9,415 bases of DNA from Deltaproteobacteria bacterium (GTDB taxonomy: Bacteria; Desulfobacterota; GWC2-55-46; DRQE01): contig DAOVKH010000051.1 of assembly GCA_030631875.1 (NCBI GenBank), positions 1 to 9,415 of the forward strand. The letters are read 5' to 3'. The number at the start of each line of letters is the position of its first letter. The first letter of the stretch is position 1. The notes beneath the pieces were generated by a model. It worked only from the letters and a program-made list of their open reading frames with translations. It did no database searches and was not told the origin of the DNA. Position numbers and translations under genes: made by a program. Below are positions 1 through 7,600 of this stretch, piece after piece.

Positions 1-896
1 GCATTTACAATGAACGGACCGATCGCCGAGCCTTCAGCTAAGTTAGCACTACATGTCGGCATAACCTTAATCATTCTCGTAGTTATATCTCTACTACCCT
101 GACGTTCGATTATAACCTCTAAGTAATACTCGGCCTCAAGGTAGGTATCGAACGGCTTGAGCGTAAGGCTTACGCCCTCAGCCGTGACTGCGTCTATGGA
201 GATATCACCATAACTATTACCGCCGCTTGAATCGACCTCATCCATGGGCAGAAAGCCTATGTAACCATACTCCTCATCCACACTCGTTGCGGCTCGGCCC
301 TTACCTATAGTTAAGGTAGCCCTAACGCTGTCACCATCGACCACATTGACAGGATAATTAAGTGTTAATCCCTTTATGCCGCCACATAGGTAATCGCCCT
401 TTACAATTCCAGCAAGCGTTCCTCCGGTATTCTCGGTATCAAGTACCCTACCGGTGGAGACGACGTAACGCTCGCTCGAAGAGATCAAGCTCTCGTACAT
501 ATAGATAGTCCTGTTATCGGTATCCATTGACTGCGAGCCGCTGAATTTTATACCAAAAACATCACTTATATGCGGCCCTACAGAGTTACCCCAACCCGAG
601 ACCATGAGGCCCATGCCGTTATTTACGGCCTCTCTCATCTCACGGATAAATATGGTATCGAATGGGCTCTCCTGATCAATTATTGCCGCCACATTATATA
701 TCCCGGACCTGAAGGCCGCCTTAAAGGCCGCCTTATCACTCACAACGCTGTAGTATATCTCCTTACCGCCGAGCGAACCTTCTATGAAGTTCTTTATATC
801 ATCGAGCGTATACGCGGGCCTGCTCGCACCGTCGACCGGATCAGATACCCATATAAGAGCCCTGGGTACCGTAACAACGCTTACACTGACATCTAT
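1..896 (-). other. Alpha/beta (glutamine-amidotransferase-like?) domain and following beta region
   Basis: After the last Ig repeat the sequence changes to alternating strands and helices: RALIWVSD, helix YTLDDIKNFIEG, strand EIYYSVVSD, helix KAAFKAAFRSG, strand YNVAAIIDQ, helix FIREMREAVNNG, strand GMGLMVSGWG. This resembles class I glutamine-amidotransferase-like folds used as non-enzymatic modules. The nucleophile elbow would be near GLMVSGWG and has no Cys. The later part (about 815-963) is beta-rich and unassigned. Confidence 0.4.
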
Positions 897-2891
897 CCCA
901 ACTATCGTGAAGGTTGCGGTCTTCTCAGCCTCTATATTGCCGAGGTTATCTACACTATAGTAAGTTATACTGTGTACGCCCGGAGTAAGTCCCAGAAGGC
1001 TTACGGCTAAGTCATACTCATATAACGACGCCGTATCATCATAGCGATAATACGTTGTAGCGACGCCGGAGAGATTGTCCGTGGCCATTAAGATGATCTC
1101 ACTGCTCGGAGCCACCAACACAACACTTCCATCCTCATAATTTATGCCTTTATAAGTAACCGTGGTCTCTGGCGCCATATCATCGACTATAGTCAAAAGC
1201 ATGTCCTCAGAGGTATTACCAAGATTATCAACACCCTTAGTATCTATTGTATGCGTACCCTCGCCCTCCAGGGTAATGATCTCGTCTATATATTCCTTTA
1301 AATCTTCACCGTCTACAGCGTACTCAACCGATGCCACGCCGGAGAGGTCGTCTGTCGCGGTAATAGAATACGTAGTCCCTGAGGTGGCGTAGAGATTGTC
1401 ATTATCATAGTAATTCGGCTCGCTCACATTGACTACGACCACCGGTGCCATATCGTCTACTATAACAACAAGGGTCTTAACGGGCTCGCCGTTACCCAGG
1501 TTATCCCAGGCCATATACTCTATCTTGCGCTCACCATCGCCTTCAATAATAAAAGAGGTGTTATAGGTATACGACTGCCAATCACCGCCGTCTATTCTGT
1601 ACTTTATCCCTGAGATACCCGATAGATCGTCACCGGAAGTTATAGTAAACGGTGTCAGAGAGGTCACGTAATTATTATCACCAACTATATATTTGGGCTC
1701 GCCTACTCCCATCATCGAATACGGAGGAGTATCATCGACTACCGCACTAAAGGTCTTCTCTTCTTCAGCATTGCCGAGGTTATCCGTACTCCTGTAAGTA
1801 ATGATATGCTCACCGTCGCCGTCTATGGAGAAGGGCTCTGTGTACTCAACCCACGCTCCACTTCCCAGTTTATATTCAACCAACGCAACGCCCGACAAAT
1901 TGTCTGTAGCACTTAGAGTAAACTTAACCGCAGAGGTAACGTAGGTCTTACCTTCGAGAATAATTAGCGGCTCTCCAACCACTATGGTGGTCTCGGAAGA
2001 GGTATTATCGACTACCACAGTAATACTCTTTTCACCCTCAACGTTACCGAAGTTATCCGTACTTCTGTAGCCGATTACGTGCTCGCCTTCACCTTCTGCG
2101 AGGAACGTAAATGACTGATACGTCTGCCAATCGCCCCCACCAATACGATACTCGGTCGATGCGACCCCTGATATATCGTCGGTTGCCGTAAATGTAATTA
2201 CGGCCGAAGAGGTTAAATAAACCGTATCTCCGCTCTCATACCTGGGCGTTGAGATATCTATTACCGTCTCAGGTGGAGTATCATCGAGTATCAACGTAAT
2301 GGTTGCACCAATATTGTACTCAAGCGTATACTCTAACCCACCATCGAGAAGCATAACCTCCGTAAGGTCTACATTAATCTCTTCAGCCGTTACATCGTCG
2401 CCCACATGCATCACAAACCTTGCAACAGAACCGCTTCCCGACGGCAATACCGCGCCATTTGTATGTGCATACGTATAAAGGGCCGAACCGGCGCTTAGCT
2501 CTTCATTATCCATAACGAGTATGCCGTGATCACCGATACCGTTCAGGAAGAACTCCCCGATACCGGAGCGGGTCTCTGTCGAGGGAGACTGAAGGAGAGG
2601 CGTTGAAATGGAGACATCCGAAACCTTCGCGTCACCCAGATCAAAGACGCTCTCGACCTTACCGCCAAGGGCACCTACATTCAGATTAAACTGAACCGTT
2701 CCTAAGCCTTCAGCCGGTATACCCTCTGCCATAATATCAATATACAGGTCATCACCCGGTTTGACCTCATAGGCCGATGGCACGACCTGTATGCCGGTCG
2801 CCCACGCGCCATTATGTAGAACGCATAAGGAAAGCATAAAGACAGCGAAACAAGGAATGCCTCTCTTTATAATATTTGATAGACTCTTCAT
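1..2891 (-). CDS. Exported surface protein with cohesin-like N-terminus, five OmpL47-type Ig repeats and alpha/beta C-terminal domain, C-terminus missing
   Basis: The frame is open from the ATG at 2891 to the left edge, giving 963 codons with no stop; the true end lies outside the window. Residues 1-31 are a signal peptide (KR, hydrophobic core, cut after AWA). About 33-203 resemble a cohesin-type beta sandwich: VVPSAYEVKPGDDLYIDI opens like other cohesins, and GSVARFVMHVG with EINVDLTEVMLLDGG fit its closing strands. Residues 205-665 are five tandem Ig-like repeats of about 92 residues, each with a 'ATDDLSGVA..EY' and a 'GEGEH.I.YRSTDNLGN' block. Residues 666-963 hold an alternating alpha/beta pattern (RALIWVSD, YNVAAIIDQ, GMGLMVSGWG) suggestive of a glutamine-amidotransferase-like fold without an obvious cysteine nucleophile, then beta-rich sequence. 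GAGGG lies 6 bases before the ATG. The gene follows the dockerin gene by 36 bases, consistent with co-expression. A surface scaffold or adhesin is the best guess. Confidence 0.9.
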   Translation of the reverse strand, partial: MKSLSNIIKRGIPCFAVFMLSLCVLHNGAWATGIQVVPSAYEVKPGDDLYIDIMAEGIPAEGLGTVQFNLNVGALGGKVESVFDLGDAKVSDVSISTPLLQSPSTETRSGIGEFFLNGIGDHGILVMDNEELSAGSALYTYAHTNGAVLPSGSGSVARFVMHVGDDVTAEEINVDLTEVMLLDGGLEYTLEYNIGATITLILDDTPPETVIDISTPRYESGDTVYLTSSAVITFTATDDISGVASTEYRIGGGDWQTYQSFTFLAEGEGEHVIGYRSTDNFGNVEGEKSITVVVDNTSSETTIVVGEPLIILEGKTYVTSAVKFTLSATDNLSGVALVEYKLGSGAWVEYTEPFSIDGDGEHIITYRSTDNLGNAEEEKTFSAVVDDTPPYSMMGVGEPKYIVGDNNYVTSLTPFTITSGDDLSGISGIKYRIDGGDWQSYTYNTSFIIEGDGERKIEYMAWDNLGNGEPVKTLVVIVDDMAPVVVVNVSEPNYYDNDNLYATSGTTYSITATDDLSGVASVEYAVDGEDLKEYIDEIITLEGEGTHTIDTKGVDNLGNTSEDMLLTIVDDMAPETTVTYKGINYEDGSVVLVAPSSEIILMATDNLSGVATTYYRYDDTASLYEYDLAVSLLGLTPGVHSITYYSVDNLGNIEAEKTATFTIVGIDVSVSVVTVPRALIWVSDPVDGASRPAYTLDDIKNFIEGSLGGKEIYYSVVSDKAAFKAAFRSGIYNVAAIIDQESPFDTIFIREMREAVNNGMGLMVSGWGNSVGPHISDVFGIKFSGSQSMDTDNRTIYMYESLISSSERYVVSTGRVLDTENTGGTLAGIVKGDYLCGGIKGLTLNYPVNVVDGDSVRATLTIGKGRAATSVDEEYGYIGFLPMDEVDSSGGNSYGDISIDAVTAEGVSLTLKPFDTYLEAEYYLEVIIERQGSRDITTRMIKVMPTCSANLAEGSAIGPFIVN
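897..2279 (-). repeat. Five tandem OmpL47-type Ig-like repeats within the large surface protein
   Basis: Protein-level repeats of 91-93 residues at approximately 2004-2279, 1728-2003, 1449-1727, 1176-1448 and 897-1175. Shared blocks are VDDTPP or VDDMAP at the boundaries, a 'TATDDLSGVA' strand, 'YRIDGGDWQSY' and 'GEGEHVIxYRSTDNLGN'. Repeats 1-3 keep the full aromatic 'G.W..Y' block, repeat 4 has lost the Trp (GEDLKEY) and repeat 5 has YDDTASLYEY and lacks the GDGE block. The copies differ widely in bases, so they are not recent duplications. Confidence 0.85.
2283..2795 (-). other. Cohesin-like module (residues about 33-203)
   Basis: This is the first mature domain, directly after the signal peptide. 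It begins VVPSAYEVKPGDDLYIDIMA and continues with QFNLNVG, GIGEFFLNG, GSVARFVMHVG and EINVDLTEVMLLDGG, the strand pattern and PGD turn typical of cohesin-type beta sandwiches. It is somewhat longer than the usual 140 residues or so. Short sequence patterns alone cannot separate cohesin from related carbohydrate-binding folds, so the call is moderate. Confidence 0.55.
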
Positions 2892-2927
2892 ATAGCGCCC
2901 TCGGCCTCCGAATATTCTGTCAGAAAG
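2892..2927 (-). other. Longest intergenic gap (36 bases)
   Basis: The only sizeable non-coding gap in the window. It holds the ribosome site of the downstream gene and an 11-base palindrome TTCTGACAGAA (2915-2925), too short for a terminator and without a T-run. No promoter is recognisable, so read-through from the dockerin gene is expected. Confidence 0.6.
2898..2909 (-). promoter_or_regulatory. Two ribosome-site-like purine runs before the cohesin-like gene
   Basis: GGAGG (2905-2909) and GAGGG (2898-2902) both precede the ATG at 2891, with spacers of 13 and 6 bases. The nearer one has the usual spacing and supports the chosen start. Confidence 0.65.
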
Positions 2928-3884
2928 TTACTCAATTCCAACCCTCCCATACTCGCGCGAAAAACGTGAAAAATCCTTTACATCCACCCTGTCATCTTCA
3001 TCTTCTACAAAATTATAGTCCGGGTTATAGCTGGGGTCGTCGGCAACGTATCTGTACTGGCTTTTAAATAGGACAAAGTCCGAATCATCAACATTAGCAT
3101 CAATATTTATATCGGCAAAGAAACCTTTTATAGGTTCCGAGCCCCCTGCCACAATACCGGCGTCAGGGAAGATCCTGTAGTGCAAAAGCGTAGATAACAT
3201 GCCTCCGCGATATATCCTCAAGAAGAGACCCTCTCCTCCAAGAATCTCCATGCTCTCCATATCGGCTCCAAAGACATTGTTGATATTAATAACACCCTCA
3301 GGCGCCACCACCCCATCTCCGACAAAGGCGCTTACAGGATACGAAGCCCCTTCTGCCTCCAATACCATCAGGTCTCCAAGCCCTGGCAACGGCGATGTAT
3401 TTGAAGGTCTGATATAAACCTTAAAAGAGATAGGATTATTTGAGAACCCCTTTAGTGTGCCGTCGGCTTCGCGTCTATATGGTGTAACTGAGGCGGCCGT
3501 CTTAACCTCCACGAGCTTGGAATACCCTACGCTTAACGTATCGGCGGGGTTTGTTATTATCGCCCTTACATAATAGGTGGTGCTAGCCTTAAGCCCTGAG
3601 GCACGAACCTTCATAATACCCTTGCTACGTGCAGAAGAAGCTACCTCAGCCGATAGCCCTGCCATAGGTTGAATATCAATCTCCGTATCCGCCGGAATCT
3701 TCATGGAACTATCCATATATACTTCAACGGAAGGCTCTGCCGAAACGTCCGTCATCCATACGATAGAGAACGAAGAAGGTGTCACGTCCACAGCCCTAAC
3801 GCTCATAGCCTCCGGTACGGCAAAGGCCTTGCCTGTCCAAAAAAATATAATCGCAACCACAACCATAAGTCTCTTAATATTCAT
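2928..3884 (-). CDS. Exported FN3-like protein with C-terminal dockerin-like module
   Basis: Predicted exported protein of 318 residues, no specific function recognised. The signal peptide (1-22) is cut after AFA. Residues about 23-129 look like a fibronectin type III-like domain (SFSIVWMTD near 38-46; SGLKASTTYYVRA at 96-108). About 148-238 form a second beta domain containing VLEAEGASYPVSAFVGDG, like the small carrier domains that sit beside dockerins in other surface proteins. The C-terminus (258-315) resembles a type I dockerin. Loop 1, DINIDANVDDSD (258-269), has Asp/Asn at calcium positions 1, 3, 5 and 12. Loop 2 ends EDEDDRVDVKDF, keeping positions 3, 5 and 12 but with Val at position 1 or a small insertion. 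There are no cysteines. The start follows a GGGGTGAG site 12 bases after the rhodanese stop. The next gene downstream carries a cohesin-like domain, which suggests this protein docks onto it. The dockerin call is good by motif; the partner is inference. Confidence 0.88.
   Translation of the reverse strand: MNIKRLMVVVAIIFFWTGKAFAVPEAMSVRAVDVTPSSFSIVWMTDVSAEPSVEVYMDSSMKIPADTEIDIQPMAGLSAEVASSARSKGIMKVRASGLKASTTYYVRAIITNPADTLSVGYSKLVEVKTAASVTPYRREADGTLKGFSNNPISFKVYIRPSNTSPLPGLGDLMVLEAEGASYPVSAFVGDGVVAPEGVININNVFGADMESMEILGGEGLFLRIYRGGMLSTLLHYRIFPDAGIVAGGSEPIKGFFADINIDANVDDSDFVLFKSQYRYVADDPSYNPDYNFVEDEDDRVDVKDFSRFSREYGRVGIE
2940..3113 (-). other. Dockerin-like calcium-binding module (residues 258-315)
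   Basis: Two EF-hand-like loops about 35 residues apart close the protein. The first, DINIDANVDDSD, matches the dockerin pattern DxNxDxxVxxxD exactly and is followed by the hydrophobic helix FVLFKSQY. The second, EDEDDRVDVKDF, keeps the later calcium ligands and the DF of the following helix but not the first Asp. Dockerins bind cohesins in known systems; a cohesin-like module is encoded in the next gene. Confidence 0.72.
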
Positions 3885-3893
3885 TCTCTCTCA

Positions 3894-3898
3894 CCCCT
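3894..3898 (-). promoter_or_regulatory. Ribosome binding site overlapping the rhodanese stop codon
   Basis: AGGGG, sharing its first bases with the TAG stop of the rhodanese gene, lies 9 bases before the ATG at 3884. This arrangement favours coupled translation of the dockerin protein with the rhodanese. Confidence 0.55.
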
Positions 3899-4679
3899 AA
3901 TCCTTACCAGAACAAACAGGACAACTCCCGCTTGTCTTGGTAGACCTCTTCGCGGCCCACGCCGCATAACCACCCTCAAGATATCTTACGTCTTCAAATA
4001 GACCCATTAAAGATTCCTCAAAAACTGCGCCTATATTTATAGAAGCGGGCATTATCAAGATCACACTCTCTGCCCCCTTGAGCTTTCCTGCAATGCCCTC
4101 ACCTCTACCTTGCTCCAAAGCCTTCTTAAGTCCGACTACTTTATCGGAAAGGTCTTTACCTTTTACCGCCTTACTGCCGGGTATAATGCCTGCCTCTATA
4201 TCCTCTTTGCTTCTAAGGTCAAAGAGCTTAAACTTTATCTTACTCTCCTGCGCCCATCTCAAGTCGCGTACCAAGACCTTACGTACAACACTACTATTGC
4301 CAACTATTGGAAACCGTTCCTGCTCCCAAGCCACCATACCGCCGTCCAAGACGTAGACCCTCTCCTGGCCGTTCCTTACGAGTATGGCGGCGGCCTCCTT
4401 GGCACGTCTAAGTCCAAGGCTATCGTCAACGAAAACAAGCACCTTTTGCTTTGGGAAACGCTTCACCTTAAGAAGTGTTACAGGAATATTCACGGCACCT
4501 TCGACGTGGCCTTCTTCAAAGGCCGATGCGCCCCTTACGTCTATGAGCCAAAGCCCACTGCCTTCCTTGAGCATATCGTAGACCCTGTCGGACGACATAA
4601 ACTGCCACCCTGAGGCCGACGAGCTTCCGGGAATCAACGATAAAAATATCGCTACTATTAAAAGACGAATAAGCTTCAT
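3897..4679 (-). CDS. Exported tandem rhodanese-like protein, catalytically degenerate, with C-terminal CPVC
   Basis: Predicted exported 260-residue protein with two rhodanese-like domains. The signal peptide is MKLIRLLIVAIFLSL followed by an AS site near residue 22. Domain 1 (about 26-125) has LIDVRG (45-50), EEGHVEGAVNIP (55-66) and LDGGMVAWE; domain 2 (about 135-247) has LFDLRS, AGIIPGS and LEGGYAAW. The active-site cysteine expected after the central beta strand is absent in both: the positions read FVDD (about 83-86) and LIMP (about 208-211). The only cysteines are the CPVC at 253-256, eight residues from the end. Sulfurtransfer by the usual mechanism is therefore unlikely; a redox, metal-binding or protein-binding role is inference. 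The ATG start at 4679 is preferred because it gives a compact signal peptide. A TTG at 4706, preceded by AGAGGG, would add MAPVDTLKH and overlap the upstream gene by 13 bases, and cannot be excluded. The stop is TAG, 12 bases before the next start. Confidence 0.88.
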   Translation of the reverse strand: MKLIRLLIVAIFLSLIPGSSSASGWQFMSSDRVYDMLKEGSGLWLIDVRGASAFEEGHVEGAVNIPVTLLKVKRFPKQKVLVFVDDSLGLRRAKEAAAILVRNGQERVYVLDGGMVAWEQERFPIVGNSSVVRKVLVRDLRWAQESKIKFKLFDLRSKEDIEAGIIPGSKAVKGKDLSDKVVGLKKALEQGRGEGIAGKLKGAESVILIMPASINIGAVFEESLMGLFEDVRYLEGGYAAWAAKRSTKTSGSCPVCSGKD

Positions 4680-4693
4680 ATGCTTTAAGGTAT

Positions 4694-7600
4694 CTACGGG
4701 AGCCAATTGTCCACCCTCTTCTTCATACTTATTCTGAGCCCATCACCGGGCTGTATAGTAAAGTTCGCACCGGAGAGCAATATATCCCCTCCCGAAACTT
4801 CCGTATAGGCCATATGCCACAAGCCGGTCTTATTATCAAACCTCTCGACACTTATGATACTATTGAGCCCTACCGAGTTCATAAGGTCATAAGCGCTATA
4901 TCCATGAGGCAATGAAAGTATACCTATATGGTTCATCCCCACGATAAGCGTATAACTACTCTTCTCATCGCTTTCGGCCACCTCAAGCCAACCGGAATTC
5001 TCGGCATAAACCTCAAGCGCCATACCCTGCACAAGGGTAACGTTTTCTTCGCCGCCCGGCAGCACCTCTGTGTATGTGTTATGTAGCTTCTCATACGCAA
5101 GCACTCTGTTTATCACAACATTATCCTGAGTTGCCGCAATGAGACCTTGGACCGTTACGTATTCACCCGCGATCATCTCTCCAACGGCTATTAGGTTGTG
5201 TCCCGGCCTTATGTAAACCCCCAGTGCCGACAGTTCAACCTTGAACTCTGAGGTATATATCTGGTATACGCCGTCCCTATCATCCTGCCACACGACTATC
5301 CCGTCCCCTACGGCAGGCTCTTCCTGCTTTGCAGGATGAGTTGTCAGCCTTCCGCCCACACCGCTTATGAGCTCCTGAAAAGAAAGATTCGGGTCGTTAG
5401 TCCCCGCCTCGTAATCAACATAAACAAGTGTCGTACCGAAGATTGCGCCCTGTGTGTAGTTACCGTCACCATACGAAACCCTAAGGTTGCCCCTCGTCAG
5501 ATGATTACGATAGATATTCTTTTGACCATCCCTCTCGTCTGTCCATACGAGCGTCGTATCGGAGAGAGCCGGTATCGTTTGACCTTCAGCATCTATCGTC
5601 ACCCTCGTCTCGGTATTAGTGGTCAGGTCATACTTGTATATCTCGCCGAGGCCGTTCCTGTAATCCTCCCAGACTATCGTATTGCCGACTATAATCGGAT
5701 TTATCTGGTCACGCTCATGAGAGGTCACCCTTATCGCAGGCTCACTTGTCGCCGGGTCACGTGTCGAGATATTCTTTGCATATATATCCCAATTTCCATC
5801 TTTATTGTCCTGCCAGACCACCCAATTACCAGAGACATCGGGATTTACCTGGTCTCCCAATATACAAGAGACTATAGAAATAGGCTTATTATTCAAAAGA
5901 TCATAGCCGTACATACCGAATGTGCCCGATACGTCCTCCTGCCAGACGACGATATCTCCATCTATGGAGGGCCGCGTTTCATCGCTCGCATTTGAAGTAA
6001 GTCGTGTAACGACCCCGGTCTCGATATCCTTCACATAGATATCCCAATCACCGCTTCTCTTATCCTGCCATACAACCTTTGTACCCGAAACGTCGGGGTA
6101 CATCTGATCGCTTAAGGGCAACAACGGATTCTCCTCTGTAGCAGGGGCAAGTGGTTCATCCACAAACCACTCCGTAACTCTAACGCCCAACGGATCGGAG
6201 GTAGAAGTATGCGGGGTAGCTCCTGCATTAAATATATCGTCGAGGCCGTCCGATACGCTAAGCTCTACTCCATAATCACCGGTCGGAACGCTCACACCGC
6301 TATCGTCCTTACCGTCCCACTCAAATGTCGTATCAACGCCGGACTCTGCGATACCGGTTATGGTCCTTACGGTATTACCATCGGCATTGAGTACCTTTAT
6401 AGTTACACTCATTGTCGTGACATCGTCGATAACATTAACTGTAAAGCTGGTGGTATCCTCAACTACTATGCCCGTCGGTGCAGAAGAGGTTACCGTTGCG
6501 GAGGTGGCCTCGAATGTTACTATTTCAGGCGCCGCGTTATCCACAAATATATTAACGTTCTTTGTCTCTTCCGTATTACCCTTCCAATCAACGCTATAGT
6601 ATTCGAGCGTATACGCACCAACGGTGGTAAATTTGAAGGGGTAGAAGGGCGTATTAAAATCTTTATATATGGCCGCCACGCCGCTTCCGCCATCGTTATC
6701 CTGCGCGGTAGGAAACATCGTAGTCTCCGGTGTAATATAGACCGTGCCGGTTGCCGTATCCGTAAAATCGGGACCGTCGTATACAATGGTCGTTGTCGGA
6801 GCCACCGTATCTTCCTCGGGCTCCTTGAATACCAACGTATAGGTCTCCGGTGCCGCAAGACTATTACGGTAATCCACAAACTGTAGCGTATGGATGGTCT
6901 GGTAATCTTCGTTTAAACCCTCATCTACCCAGAAGTTATTGGGATCGAGGTGAACCCCATCGGCCCTCACTACGTCCATAAGCTCGAGCATACCCTGCGA
7001 CGGGTCTGCCATCTTTGTATATATCCAACCCAAAGGACCAACTGAAAATTCCGGCGTAAGGTCGAGCGTAACGTCAACGCTCGATGCCCCCTTCACGGGT
7101 CGCGGCGGCAAAGCGGATTGCGTAACCACCGTAACAACGGCCTCAGCGTCTGCCATCTCGTCCGAACCATCCGGGCGATACTCGGATTCAAATATCGTAT
7201 CGGGAAGATGCTCTTCGTCTCTGTCCGTATCGGCCAGAAAGTCCAGGCGATCATCTCTGCCCGGCAGATTGACCTTCACCCTGTGAATAAGGTAATGGGC
7301 ATTCGTCTCTCGTATAAGAGACGTAAGCTCACCACCGAGATCGTCGGAGTGGGTAAAGCTCACGTCGAACTCTTCGAATCTTCCGCTAAGTGTCGATACC
7401 ATCTCCCAGTAAGCCGTCGATATATCCTTGCTCGCGACGTCACCCATATCCACGATAAGCGAGGTATTCACAGGGCTGTCGTTTACCGAAGCACCCAGGA
7501 GTTGGAAGTCTATTAAGAGCCCTTGGTCATTCTCCGTTATCTTCGGCTGTGCCGAGTCTATCTTGAGCTTCCAAGCCGAGCCGAATCCGTCGTTAGAGAC

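Noticed and set aside
570..1010. Open plus-strand frame of 146 codons
   Set aside because: It lies antisense to the continuous minus-strand frame with signal peptide and Ig repeats, is rich in Arg/Tyr/Ile as expected of a shadow frame, and shows no family motif.
2915..2925. Palindrome TTCTGACAGAA in the 36-base gap
   Set aside because: A 5-base arm with a 1-base centre is common by chance, has no T-run for a terminator and no promoter beside it for an operator.
3912..3923. CPVC as a cytochrome c haem site
   Set aside because: A haem c site needs CxxCH; here the next residue is Ser.
5336..6886. Two long plus-strand frames (219 and 225 codons) opposite the propeller region
   Set aside because: They are antisense shadows of the repeated VVWQD coding sequence and FlgD-like domain; their apparent repeats mirror the blades.
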